Counted from the stretch's first letter, positions 36,101-44,402 are shown. The stretch is DNA of 64,000 nucleotides from Maribacter sp. 1_MG-2023 (GCF_030547005.1 NZ_JAUOPN010000009.1:62001-126000); one strand, 5' to 3'. Notes: generated by a model from the letters alone, not told the origin. Numbers and translations: made by a program.

Positions 36101-36349
36101 TTCCTTATCAAAAATGGGATCCCATTTAATACCGCCAGAGGTAGATTTCCATAACCCGCCAGAAGCGGTACCTATATACATAATATCAGGATTGGAATTC
36201 ACGACATCAATACTGGTAACACGACCGCTCATACCACCAGGACCGATGTTACGTGGTTTCAGGTCTTGTACTAGGTCCATTTTAAAATCTTGAGCAGAAA
36301 CGAAAAAAGATGCAAAAAGCACCAGCAAGGATAGTAATCTTGAAGTCAT
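33113..36349 (-). CDS. Sortilin-like (VPS10-type) beta-propeller exported protein
   Basis: The 1078-residue protein has a signal peptide (FFVSAQDF, cleavage near residue 20) and a run of at least ten BNR/YVTN-like blades, each with (S/T)xDGGxxW, up to about residue 730: for example YKSLDGGKTWKS, FKTTDGGETWEK, ISKDGGKTWRF. A Lys/Glu-rich insertion (about 805-830) and a C-terminal mixed region follow. Annotated glycoside hydrolase-like in Bacteroidota, but the catalytic residues are not evident. It heads the minus-strand run through 31132. Confidence 0.85.
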   Translation of the reverse strand: MTSRLLSLLVLFASFFVSAQDFKMDLVQDLKPRNIGPGGMSGRVTSIDVVNSNPDIMYIGTASGGLWKSTSGGIKWDPIFDKEVTASIGAVAIQQSNPAVIWAGTGEGNPRNSLNGGYGVYKSLDGGKTWKSKGLEKTRHIHRIKIDPMNPNTVYVGAIGSPWGEHPERGVFKTTDGGETWEKVLFINNKTGVADLIMDPTNPNKLIAAMWEHKRDPWFFNSGGSGSGLYITHDGGKNWKKLSEEDGLPAGDLGRIGVAIAPGKPDVIYALVEAKKNALYKSEDGGFKWKKINDKDDIGNRPFYYSEIYVDPENENRVFSVFTYVNVSQDGGKNFTQLMPAYRADNGVHPDHHAFWIHPENGQFMMDGNDGGLNISKDGGKTWRFVGNLPVAQFYHIATDNEYPYNVYGGMQDNGSWRGPAYVWKAQGIRNSYWQEISFGDGFDVVPDPVDSRYGYTMSQQGNVQRFDHVTGNNYIVRPTPPDAETELRFNWNSAISQDPFDNSTLYFGSQFVHKSTDKALTWKVISPDLTTNDPEKQKQSESGGLSMDATGAENHTTILVIEPSKVEKDMLWTGSDDGRVHYTQNGGETWVDVTANIKGLPKGSWIPQIKASTRNKGEALLIANDYRRFNYTPYAYRTKDYGKSWTRIVDATDVESYALSIIEDPENSNLLFLGTDDGLYVSFNAGEKWQKWTEGFPTVSTKDLAIHPREHDLVIGTFGRAAWVLDDIRPLRALAADASILSKDIELFTPPTAYQAAYQQPTGSRFGGDGLYQGENKKSGAMITYYLKEGKKAVKKPTKSIDKKDEESEETSEEKTEKVELTGVQKKDSVQFDFYDGDRLIRTLKYKTPEKAGFHRIYWRMDEKGADRPSRKVITKKKESGGLDVKPGTYTIKMLYGDMVEETKITVASDPRLNVSTVAINEAYDNGKVLESYMQKAADAVQQFAKSKETAEKFQKELKKEDDKKYKEQIDASKDIIKQIDSVTAIYLGKVDKRQGITRSKEMTVMQRLQIARRYVGSRQAGMTATEKQLMQFAKEELEGALEKTNSFFSTKWKAYRSTMESLELSPFKEVDTFSLK

Positions 36350-36910
36350 TTGAGTGGTTTGTTAGTTATGTGCTTAAAAATAGCGGAAAAGAAAGGGAAG
36401 TATTCTTAAAAGGATGTTAACAGTGGGCAGTTTTATAGAATCGGTAATCCTTTAACAGTTTTGATTCTCAGTTGGCAGTGTCAGTTTTCAGTCTCCAGTA
36501 TCAATGATCTGTGGTCAGTGGGCAGTTAAACTATGAGATTCTCGCGAACGTCATTGCGAGGCACGAAGCAATCTGATAGTTTGGAACACCTATAATTTTC
36601 GACTGCGCTCGAACGGATAGGAATTGTAGCTAGGTCACTGAGCGAAAGCGAAGTGATAATACGGCTTGTTGTGAGTGTTCAGTTTACAGTAACAGTTGGC
36701 GGTTATAAAGACGTCTTTGCGAGGAGCTTTTCGTGACGTGGCAATCTGTTTAATTAATGTTTCTATGATTATTAGTTACAACATTGTCTAGGTCACTGAG
36801 CGTAGCCGAAGTGAGCGTGCTCCATTCCCTTCGACTGCGCTCAGGATGACACTATGTATTTAAGTCAATGAGCGAAAGCGAAGTGACAACTAACAATTAA
36901 CAACTAACAA
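36350..36910. repeat. 561-base spacer with several dispersed repeats
   Basis: No gene is visible. It holds three copies of a partly palindromic 22-base unit TCACTGAGC...GAAGTGA (36635-36656, 36793-36814, 36865-36886), two copies of TTCGACTGCGCTC (about 36598 and 36829), two copies of a TTGCGAGG...GCAATCTG unit (about 36554 and 36717), degenerate CAGT runs at 36420-36530 and an ACAACTAAC run at 36886-36912. A short version of the first unit plus the CAAC run recurs at 52460-52490. These look like flavobacterial intergenic repeats. Confidence 0.8.
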
Positions 36911-37504
36911 CTAAATTTTCACAAAAATCCCAAACAACTCATTGCCCTGCCTAGGCTTAATAGAGTTATAACAGGGATCGAAAGTGATCGTTTTAAAATA
37001 GGGTGATAAATAATTGGTGTACAGATATTTGTTTCCTCCAAATGGGCGCTTTTCCATGTTGTCGGTTAAGGGAATATTAAACCAGAGTCCCACTAATTTT
37101 CCAGTTGGTTTTAGTAGTTCGGCCATGTGTTTGGCATAGGCATTTCTATTCTCGTCGGTGGGCACAAAAGAGCAGAAAAAAGTCTGTTCTAGTATGAGGT
37201 CGTAGAGCCCTTTGAACTTAAAAAAATCTGCTTGATGCATATTCTCGTCTGGGAAATCGGGATTCCTTTTTTTGAATTCTTTTAGCGGAATTTCAGAGAT
37301 ATCTAGAATGTGAACATTTTTGAATCCTGCTTTCCACAGGTATTCCGCTTCATACGCATTTCCGGCTCCCGGTATTAAAATCGGAATGGTCTTGTCGGTT
37401 AATTGATGAACATATTCTTTAATGGGTGTAGAGGGGTAGCCAATATCCCAGCCCGTCTGATGTTCTTGGTAGCGCTGCGTCCAGTAATCTTGTTCTTCTT
37501 TCAA
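36911..37504 (-). CDS. SAM-dependent methyltransferase, TPMT-like
   Basis: The 197-residue protein has W-D-I-G-Y-P near residue 20, the SAM-binding loop IPGAGNAYEAEYLW near residue 44, HILDISEIP (acidic end of strand 2), and LILEQTFFCSFVPTDENRN near residue 104, which match the thiopurine S-methyltransferase branch (tellurite/selenium-type methylation in some bacteria). Substrate here is unknown. Read divergently from the tricorn gene. It is surrounded by dispersed repeats at its 3' side. Confidence 0.87.
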   Translation of the reverse strand: MKEEQDYWTQRYQEHQTGWDIGYPSTPIKEYVHQLTDKTIPILIPGAGNAYEAEYLWKAGFKNVHILDISEIPLKEFKKRNPDFPDENMHQADFFKFKGLYDLILEQTFFCSFVPTDENRNAYAKHMAELLKPTGKLVGLWFNIPLTDNMEKRPFGGNKYLYTNYLSPYFKTITFDPCYNSIKPRQGNELFGIFVKI

Positions 37505-37601
37505 TATGGTATCTTAATGATTATCTGCGATAGTAAATTTATAAACATTTGGTGAGTTTTAGCAAAGTATGTAGAATTCAATACCATTGATCATAGATTG
37601 A

Positions 37602-37632
37602 TTGTAGTAAACGAACCAATTTGCTATCTTTC
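37602..37632 (+). promoter_or_regulatory. Possible promoter of the tricorn gene
   Basis: TTG at 37602-37604 and TATCTTTC at 37625-37632 (one base off TAnnTTTG) are 20 bases apart, as for Bacteroidota sigma-A promoters. It would start transcription near 37638, favouring the ATG at 37663. Confidence 0.45.
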
Positions 37633-37662
37633 GAACGGACTAACTACCAACAAAGTAAACAC

Positions 37663-40600
37663 ATGAAATACTCTTTTTTAACTGCAATTGCGGTATGCTT
37701 AACTTTTGTCTGCACGGCACAAACTAATCCGCAATGGGCACGTTACCCATCTATTTCTCCAGATGGTACTACTATAGCATTTACCTATAAAGGCAACCTA
37801 TTTTCGGTTCCTGTAGATGGTGGTGTGGCAAAGCAGTTAACCTATCATTCAGCACATGATTATAAAGCAATTTGGAGTAAAGACGGAAAAAAGATAGCTT
37901 TTGCCTCTAATAGATATGGGAATTTCGATATTTATGTTATGGATGCCCAAGGAGGTGAGGCAACACGATTAACTTACCATAGTAATGACGAAAAACCTTT
38001 TAGTTTTTCTGCCGATGATTCAGATGTACTATTTGGTGCAGATCGGTTAGATATTGCCCTGCATCGCCAATACCCAACAGATGACCAACCAGAACTATAT
38101 AACGTACCTGTAGTTGGTGGGCGTGTAGGTCAAGTGCTGACAGTGCCTGCAGAAGACGTACAAGTAAATGCAGACGGTACAAAAATGGTGTATCATGATA
38201 AAAAGGGATACGAAGACGAATTTAGAAAGCATCACACATCTTCCGTAACTAGAGATATTTGGTCGTATGACCCATCCACCGGAAAACATAAACAACTTAC
38301 TACTTTTAAAGGGGAAGATCGTAATCCGGTATTTTCTAAAGATGGTAATGTAGTGTTTTATTTAAGTGAGCAAGAAGGTGCGTTTAATGTCTTTTCAATG
38401 GCTGTAGAAAGTGCTTCTCAATCTAAGAAATTGACCGATTTCAAAACGCATCCGGTACGTTCATTAAGTATTGGTAATAATAAATTGGCATTTGGTTACG
38501 ATGGTGAGATTTATACACTAACAGAAGGAGAAACAGCCAAGAAAGTTGATATTATCGTTAGAACACAAGAAGACAGTAATCCTCTAAAATATGTATCTGT
38601 AAACGGTGGTGTTCAAGAAATGGATGTTGCACCTAATGGTAAAGAAATCGCTTTTATAAGTAGGGGAGAAGTCTTTGTAACATCGGTAGATGGTTCGTTG
38701 ACAAAACGTATCACCAATACCCCAGAACAAGAACGTTTTGTGAAGTTTATGCCCGATGGTAAATCTGTCGCATACTCCAGTGAACGCAACGGTAAATGGA
38801 GTGTTTTCAAATCTTCTAAAGTGCGAAAAGAAGAACCTTATTTCTTTGCAGCAACGTTATTCAAAGAAGATACATTAGTCACTTCAAAAGAAGATATTTA
38901 TCTGTCAGAATTCTCACCAGATAGCACCTCTGTCGCCTATGTAGAAGGTAGAAGAACGATAAAGGTGAAGAATTTGAAAACGAAAGAAATTACCACCTTA
39001 ATGACGCCCGACAATGTAATTCACATGAGAGATGGTGATCAGTATTTTCAGTGGAGTCCGGATAGTAATTGGCTGTTGGTAGATTGGAGTGTTTCGTTGA
39101 ATAATACCGAGTTGCTTTTGGTTTCTAAAGACGGAAAACGGCGCAAAAATTTGACCCAAAGCGGCTATTACGATTTTTCACCTAAATGGGTGAATGATGG
39201 TAGCCAGATTATCTATTTCTCGAATCGTGACGGACTCAAAAGTTACGCGACCAGTGGTTCTTTTGAAACAGATGTGTATACCATGTTCTTGAACCAAGAG
39301 ACTTGGGATAAGTTCAATAATACAAAAGAGGAATACGATTTGTTGAAAATGATAGAAGAGGCTGCCAAAGAAAAAAAGGACGAAGCCAAATCTGAAGATA
39401 AAAAGAAGAAAGACGATAAAAAGGAAGCAGCAGTAAAAACCTTAAAATTCGATTTGGAAGATGTAGAGCGTAGAAAAGCGCGTTTAACCATACACTCCTC
39501 AAAACTGTCGGATGCCGTACTTTCTAAAGATGGAGAAAAACTGTATTACCTAACTAGGTTTGAAAAAGGATTGAATCTTTGGGAAACCGAAATACGTACT
39601 AAAAGCACCAAAATGCTTATAGCCTTAGATGCGAAATCAGGAAGTTTACAGTGGGATGCCAAGAAAGAGCATCTGTTCTTATTATCCGACGGTAGTATAT
39701 CTAAAGTTGATGTAGCTACTAGTAAGACAGAACCGGTAAAAGTAAAGGCAGAAATGGTTTTAGATGCCGATGCAGAGCGTAAGTATATGTTCGATCATAT
39801 TTGGTTGCGTACCAACGGTATTTTCTACACTTCAAATTTTCACGGTATAGCTTGGAAAGCTATGCATACCGAATACGAGAAGTATTTACCGCATATTGGT
39901 AATGGTTTTGAATTTTCTGAAATGGTTTCAGAAATGTTAGGCGAGCTGAATGTGAGTCACGCCGGAGGTCGTTTCTCTGACAATATCGAAAACGGAGACC
40001 AAACAGCTTCTCTAGGTGTTTTTATAGATTACAAGCACAAAGGTGTCGGATTAAAAATTACGGAAGTTATTAAAGGCGGACCGCTAGATAAAGCAGGATT
40101 CGATATACAACCAGGTACAATAATCGAGAAAATTAACGGTGTTACTATAGCCGAATCTACCGATGCGGCTTTCTACTTAAACCGTATTGCGGGCAATTTT
40201 ACCTTGTTAGATATTGTCGATGAAAAAGGTAAGAGAAAACAGCTAACCGTTAAACCTATTTCTTTGCGTGTAGAAAACGGATTGCTATATGACCGTTGGG
40301 TGAAAAATAATGAAAAAGAAGTATTGGCAAAAAGTAACGGCACATTGGGTTATGTACACATACCAGGCATGAGCGACGGACCATACCGTACCATTTATGA
40401 AGAAATGCTGGGTAAATTCAATGATAAAAAAGCAGTTATCGTAGATACTCGCTTTAATGGCGGTGGCGACTTGGTAGCCGATCTGGCAATGTTCTTTACC
40501 GGAATTCCATTTCTATCCTATGAAACCGAGGCTAGGGTAGTAGGTGGCGAACCAACCTCTAGATGGACAAAACCGACCTTGGCAATGTTCAACGAATCTA

Positions 40601-40890
40601 TGTACAGTGATGGTTCTTGTTTTGCAAGCGGCTATGTAGATCTAAAGATTGGCAAAACCGTAGGTATGCCGGTACCGGGCACCTGTAGCTTTGCTGGTTG
40701 GGAACGTTTACCCAATGGAGGTGTTTGGGGTGTTGTACCCGTAAGTGCTAAAAACAAAGCAGGCGAATGGATGGAAAACAATGAAACCGACCCAGAAATT
40801 ATTGTGAAAAATCAGCCGGAAGTAATTGCCAAAGGTATTGATGAGCAATTGGATAAATCTATTGAGGTGTTGATGAAGGAGGTGGAGTAG
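37663..40890 (+). CDS. Tricorn-type S41 peptidase with PD40 propellers and PDZ
   Basis: The 1075-residue protein (start at 37663; a TTG 14 codons earlier is less likely) has a signal peptide, propeller blades of WD40/PD40 type up to about residue 560, a Lys/Glu-rich linker (about 575-600), the tricorn core with S765-H766 (LNVSHAG), a PDZ-like part (about 780-870), and the S41 domain with the nucleophile S982 in YSDGS. The last residues (PEIIVKNQPEV) complete the fold. Tricorn peptidases degrade oligopeptides; the exported form likely acts in the periplasm. A late Glu of the tetrad lies near ENNETDPE. Confidence 0.92.
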   Translation: MKYSFLTAIAVCLTFVCTAQTNPQWARYPSISPDGTTIAFTYKGNLFSVPVDGGVAKQLTYHSAHDYKAIWSKDGKKIAFASNRYGNFDIYVMDAQGGEATRLTYHSNDEKPFSFSADDSDVLFGADRLDIALHRQYPTDDQPELYNVPVVGGRVGQVLTVPAEDVQVNADGTKMVYHDKKGYEDEFRKHHTSSVTRDIWSYDPSTGKHKQLTTFKGEDRNPVFSKDGNVVFYLSEQEGAFNVFSMAVESASQSKKLTDFKTHPVRSLSIGNNKLAFGYDGEIYTLTEGETAKKVDIIVRTQEDSNPLKYVSVNGGVQEMDVAPNGKEIAFISRGEVFVTSVDGSLTKRITNTPEQERFVKFMPDGKSVAYSSERNGKWSVFKSSKVRKEEPYFFAATLFKEDTLVTSKEDIYLSEFSPDSTSVAYVEGRRTIKVKNLKTKEITTLMTPDNVIHMRDGDQYFQWSPDSNWLLVDWSVSLNNTELLLVSKDGKRRKNLTQSGYYDFSPKWVNDGSQIIYFSNRDGLKSYATSGSFETDVYTMFLNQETWDKFNNTKEEYDLLKMIEEAAKEKKDEAKSEDKKKKDDKKEAAVKTLKFDLEDVERRKARLTIHSSKLSDAVLSKDGEKLYYLTRFEKGLNLWETEIRTKSTKMLIALDAKSGSLQWDAKKEHLFLLSDGSISKVDVATSKTEPVKVKAEMVLDADAERKYMFDHIWLRTNGIFYTSNFHGIAWKAMHTEYEKYLPHIGNGFEFSEMVSEMLGELNVSHAGGRFSDNIENGDQTASLGVFIDYKHKGVGLKITEVIKGGPLDKAGFDIQPGTIIEKINGVTIAESTDAAFYLNRIAGNFTLLDIVDEKGKRKQLTVKPISLRVENGLLYDRWVKNNEKEVLAKSNGTLGYVHIPGMSDGPYRTIYEEMLGKFNDKKAVIVDTRFNGGGDLVADLAMFFTGIPFLSYETEARVVGGEPTSRWTKPTLAMFNESMYSDGSCFASGYVDLKIGKTVGMPVPGTCSFAGWERLPNGGVWGVVPVSAKNKAGEWMENNETDPEIIVKNQPEVIAKGIDEQLDKSIEVLMKEVE

Positions 40891-40996
40891 CCTTAGAATT
40901 TATTAAATAAGAGACGATTACTATTGTCCATATATATTTATATTTAGGGATATGTACAATTGTGTGCATATATAATAGTTGTGGATAATTTGAGAA

Positions 40997-41506
40997 ATGA
41001 AATTAATTGAACACAGAAGAATAATAAATAAGAATCCTAAAGCATACGAAACGGATTTAGAATCTGACCGATTAGTAAAATCAATTATTAATCATATTAG
41101 GAATGATTTTTCAAATGTTAGATTTGACCAGCAGAAAAGAGGAATTTTAAGAGAAATAGTAATTCTACTTTTTGAAGCTCAAGAACACAGACCTTTTTTT
41201 CACGTTGAAGGAACTGAATTACCTCTTTGCTGGAATAGACCTTCAGATTGGAATATTGATTATATAAAATATGAATGGGGACATCTACTATCTCAAAATC
41301 AAATGCCTGAAAAAAGTAGTTCAATAGAAAATATTGGACTTTACTCTGCAAGATGTAATCAACATATTCAAAGTAGTATGAACATCCAAGAACTTATGGT
41401 TTACGGAGGACTTTTAGCTCAAAGAATATCCAATGTTTTGACTAACAGAAGAATATTATTTGATTCAGAGAAGTGGAAGAACTTAATAAGTAATCTTTAT
41501 GAATAA
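40997..41506 (+). CDS. HNH-like protein of unknown function
   Basis: The 169-residue protein is not firmly recognised. Its region 85-125 has WNIDYIKYEWGHLLSQNQ, then ENIGLYSARCNQHIQSSM, which mimics an HNH layout (aromatic-Gly-His, Asn, Cys-Asn-x-His) without the paired zinc Cys residues. The gene is followed after only five bases by a classical HNH nuclease gene, so the pair probably acts together. It begins the accessory zone and is A+T-rich. It could be a nuclease, inhibitor or structural partner. Confidence 0.6.
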   Translation: MKLIEHRRIINKNPKAYETDLESDRLVKSIINHIRNDFSNVRFDQQKRGILREIVILLFEAQEHRPFFHVEGTELPLCWNRPSDWNIDYIKYEWGHLLSQNQMPEKSSSIENIGLYSARCNQHIQSSMNIQELMVYGGLLAQRISNVLTNRRILFDSEKWKNLISNLYE

Positions 41507-41511
41507 TTAAT

Positions 41512-41835
41512 ATGGCTAATAAATGGGGAATTCCAATTGAAGTGGAAAATTTAGTATTATCAAGAGATAAAGCCTGTGTTTATTGTGGAGTAACTTTTAC
41601 TAAAAATGATAATTCAAGAAAAACAAGGCAATCTTGGGAACATATAGTTAATGATATAAGAATTAATGGAGCTGATAATATTACACTTTGTTGTATGTCT
41701 TGTAATGCAAGTAAAGGAGCTAAATTGTTAGAAATTTGGCTTGAAAGTAAATATTGTAAAAATAAAGGAATTACAAAAGAAACTGTTGCTTCAATAGTAA
41801 AAGAAGCGATTGAAAATACGCCTAAACTGAAATAA
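41512..41835 (+). CDS. HNH endonuclease
   Basis: The 107-residue protein has the HNH (WHH-like) core: CVYCG near residue 22, SWEHI, N-I-T-L-C-C-M-S-C-N-A-S-K-G near residues 61-75. Paired Cys residues bind structural zinc and the His/Asn form the metal-dependent nuclease site. It is small, as in phage and mobile-element nucleases. It is coupled to the previous gene (5-base gap) and lies in the cassette-like zone; target unknown. Start is ATG at 41512; a TAATTAATATGG context fits. Confidence 0.8.
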   Translation: MANKWGIPIEVENLVLSRDKACVYCGVTFTKNDNSRKTRQSWEHIVNDIRINGADNITLCCMSCNASKGAKLLEIWLESKYCKNKGITKETVASIVKEAIENTPKLK

Positions 41836-42010
41836 AAAATTATGCACAACAATGGCTATAAGTTATTGCTTGTTCTCGCCTACTTTGGAAATTCCTGCGG
41901 AATTTCCAAGTTTATGTGTACTTGCAATGTTAAGTGCTAAATCACGCAACTACTCATACACAAGACCGTTTGGTGTTGTTTGAAAAATCCGATAAGAATA
42001 TAAAATCAGA
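41836..42010. repeat. Cassette-like spacer with internal palindrome
   Basis: The segment has ends in inverted orientation (ACAACAATGGC near 41848 against GACCGTTTGGTGTTGT near 41964), a near-perfect 11-bp hairpin at 41885-41909 (GGAAATTCC TGC GGAATTTCC core) and the 11-mer ACACAAGACCG at 41958. The same 11-mer recurs before the gene at 42689. It looks like a recombination or folding site between genes, similar in spirit to attC, but it lacks the canonical GTTRRRY core. Confidence 0.55.
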
Positions 42011-42481
42011 ATGAAAAAACACAATTACGAAATAAAAGTTGAATGGACTGGAAACGAGGGAAACGGAACTCTTAATTACAAGTCTTATAACAGAAACCAT
42101 ACTATCATAGCTGATGAAAAGAATAACGTTATTAATGGTTCGTCTGACCCTTCATTTTTAGGAGATAAGACAAGATACAATCCAGAAGACCTTTTTTTAT
42201 CTTCCTTGTCTGCCTGCCATATGCTTTGGTATTTGCATTTATGTTCCGTACATAAAATTATAGTAACTGAATATATAGACAACGCTACAGGAATAATGGA
42301 AGAAACAAAAAATGGAAGCGGAAAATTTGCTGAAGTTACACTTAACCCGAAGGTAAAAGTTACAGAAGAAAATATGATTGCAAAAGCAAATGAATTACAC
42401 GAAGAAGCTAATAAAATGTGCTTCATCGCAAATTCTTGTAACTTTAAAATTGGACATATACCGAATACAACAATTGAATAA
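42011..42481 (+). CDS. OsmC-family protein
   Basis: The 156-residue protein has the OsmC arrangement with NPEDLFLSSLSACHMLWYLH (first redox Cys C69) and ANKMCFIANSCNF (second, C137), as in peroxidases that reduce organic hydroperoxides. Extra Cys at 78 and 143 are unusual. It sits alone between cassette-like spacers. Probably cytosolic. Confidence 0.85.
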   Translation: MKKHNYEIKVEWTGNEGNGTLNYKSYNRNHTIIADEKNNVINGSSDPSFLGDKTRYNPEDLFLSSLSACHMLWYLHLCSVHKIIVTEYIDNATGIMEETKNGSGKFAEVTLNPKVKVTEENMIAKANELHEEANKMCFIANSCNFKIGHIPNTTIE

Positions 42482-42688
42482 AAACGGCATAAAGTAAGTT
42501 GTTTAGATTATAGCTAATTTGTGATAAACCAAAAGATTATAGCCTATTTAAAAAGAGAAAATTAAGAACAAAGTATAATTACTCGGAACTGTGTTAATTT
42601 GGAAAGTTAGTGTCCTTATACACGCTGTGTTACACACACAAGACCGCTAGCAGTAATAAGAAAAAATCATAGAACTAATTAAGAGCAT
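42482..42688. repeat. Cassette-like spacer with shared 11-mer
   Basis: No gene. It contains ACACAAGACCG at 42636-42646, immediately followed by CTAGCAGTAATAA. The same 11-mer lies before the OsmC gene; the following part resembles GACGTTAGCAATAATAG at 43872-43888 before the gene at 43902. Confidence 0.5.
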
Positions 42689-43798
42689 ATGAAAATAGTA
42701 AAGAAAATAGGGAAGTGGATTTTGATTTTACTGGGAGCAATTGTTATGTTAATTTTAGTTGTATTGCTAATAATTAGAATCAATAGTTATGGAGAAGAAG
42801 AACCTTTTTTAGACGAAAAGGGAGATGTACTACCAAATAGTATTGCCATGCACGAGGACATGACAATAAATGGAGTACCTCAAAGGATTACAATTAGGGG
42901 AAAAGACAAGAATAATCCCGTGCTATTAATAGTTCATGGAGGACCAGGTGCGCCAATTTTACCAGTCATATATAAACTGGCAGGGGTTGATTTGGAAGAT
43001 TTATTTACGGTGTGTTATTGGGATCAAAGAGGATCTGGATTAGCTTATAATGATAGTATACCTGATTCTTCCATTACCTTAAACCATATAGTGGATGATG
43101 GTTTGCAATTATCAGAACATTTAACAAAGACTTTTAAAAAGGATAAGATTTACATTGAAGGTTTATCGTGGGGAACTGCTGTAGCTGCTTATATGGTTCA
43201 AAAACAGCCTGAGTTATATTACGCCTATATTGGTAGTGGTCTCATGGCGAATCAATCGCTTTCTGAAGAACTATCTTATGATTTTGCAATGTCAGAAGCT
43301 GAGAAATATAATGACACTCTTTCTATTACTCAATTAAAACAAATAGGACGACCACCTTATGTTGAAAACTCAAAAAATTCAGTAACTGAAGCCTTTGAAA
43401 TAGAACGTCAAATTGTTATGAAGTATGCACCGATAAAATTAGAAACCGATTTTAATTTTATTAAAAGTATGTTTTTAGATAATGGATTAACGTTTAGCGA
43501 AAAATTTACGGATATGCTGAATAGTCCTGAATCCTACTATCCTGCAGCTATGATTTTACAACCTACCGCAATAGATATGAATTTAATGCGTGATATCCCA
43601 GAATTTAAAGTACCCGTTTATATATTACAAGGAGACAATGATCATTTTACCGAAACATCTGTGGCAAAGACTTATTTTGATTCCATTGTTGCACCATCTA
43701 AAAAGTGGTTTTTATTTGAAAATGGAACACACGGTGTGCAGATTGAATATCCAGAAAAATATCGTTCAATTTATATTAATGAAATATTGAAAAAATAA
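42689..43798 (+). CDS. Alpha/beta hydrolase (proline-iminopeptidase-like)
   Basis: The 369-residue protein has an N-terminal membrane helix (about 8-30), then a hydrolase fold: VHGGPGAPI and WDQRGSGLA near residues 83 and 110, the nucleophile in GLSWGTAVA near residue 160, an acidic residue in QGDNDHF and His in ENGTHGV. GGPG and DQRGSG are the proline iminopeptidase/epoxide hydrolase signature. It is likely a membrane-tethered peptidase or esterase, part of the accessory zone. Confidence 0.85.
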   Translation: MKIVKKIGKWILILLGAIVMLILVVLLIIRINSYGEEEPFLDEKGDVLPNSIAMHEDMTINGVPQRITIRGKDKNNPVLLIVHGGPGAPILPVIYKLAGVDLEDLFTVCYWDQRGSGLAYNDSIPDSSITLNHIVDDGLQLSEHLTKTFKKDKIYIEGLSWGTAVAAYMVQKQPELYYAYIGSGLMANQSLSEELSYDFAMSEAEKYNDTLSITQLKQIGRPPYVENSKNSVTEAFEIERQIVMKYAPIKLETDFNFIKSMFLDNGLTFSEKFTDMLNSPESYYPAAMILQPTAIDMNLMRDIPEFKVPVYILQGDNDHFTETSVAKTYFDSIVAPSKKWFLFENGTHGVQIEYPEKYRSIYINEILKK

Positions 43799-43901
43799 CT
43801 GCTTGGAGATGAAAATGAAAGGTTTGCTTACTTTTACATTAAGCCCACAATTACCCTACTTATCTTACGGAGACGTTAGCAATAATAGAATTTGAACACA
43901 A

Positions 43902-44324
43902 ATGGAAAAGAAAAAGATACATTTTGACAATATGAAAAGTTGGATTTGGATTTCTATTCTAATCCTTTCTCTGGTTCTCATTTTGACAGGAGGTTTAGAG
44001 TTATTCGAGTTTGAAAACCCAAAATTGAATAAAGGATTAAGTGTTATCGGATTTTTTCTTCAAGTCATTTATTACAGTAAAATGTTTTGGCATAAAAATT
44101 ATGTTCAATGGAACAAAAAAGGAGCTGTTATAAGAATTAACTCTTGGAGTGGAAAATCATTGAGTTTTGACCAAATCAAAAAAACTGAACTGACTGAAAA
44201 AAAGTTAATAATAACTAAAGACAACGGAAAAACAGTCACGTTTGACTTGAATGAAATAGCGGAATCTGACACACAAAAACTGAACGAAATAATAATAAAA
44301 AATACTATTGCCAATAACGTATAA
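43902..44324 (+). CDS. Membrane protein with PH-like tail (unrecognised)
   Basis: The 140-residue protein has two membrane helices (about 14-33 and 45-60) and a soluble half of alternating strands (VQWNKKGAVIRINS, SLSFDQIKKTEL, KKLIITKDNGKTVTFDL), a pattern seen in bacterial PH-like domains. No specific family named. The gene is framed by short inverted repeats (GACGTTAGCAATAATAG before and TATTGCCAATAACGT at its end), so it may be a single mobile cassette. Confidence 0.65.
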   Translation: MEKKKIHFDNMKSWIWISILILSLVLILTGGLELFEFENPKLNKGLSVIGFFLQVIYYSKMFWHKNYVQWNKKGAVIRINSWSGKSLSFDQIKKTELTEKKLIITKDNGKTVTFDLNEIAESDTQKLNEIIIKNTIANNV

Positions 44325-44402
44325 CGCAAGTAACACAAATTGGACAATGTTTGAATCTGCTCGGAATGACTAACATTAGTTCTTTACCTAATCCACCACA
44401 AA

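Noticed and set aside
35559-36293. Several plus-strand frames opposite the sortilin-like gene
   Set aside because: Shadows of the strongly repetitive BNR-coding strand.
39243-39502. Minus-strand Ser/Leu-rich frames inside the tricorn gene
   Set aside because: They mirror the Lys/Glu-rich linker coding sequence of the tricorn protease; no support as genes.
41836-42010. Canonical integron attC site
   Set aside because: Inverted ends and hairpin are present, but there is no GTTRRRY/RYYYAAC core and no integrase gene in the window; kept only as cassette-like.
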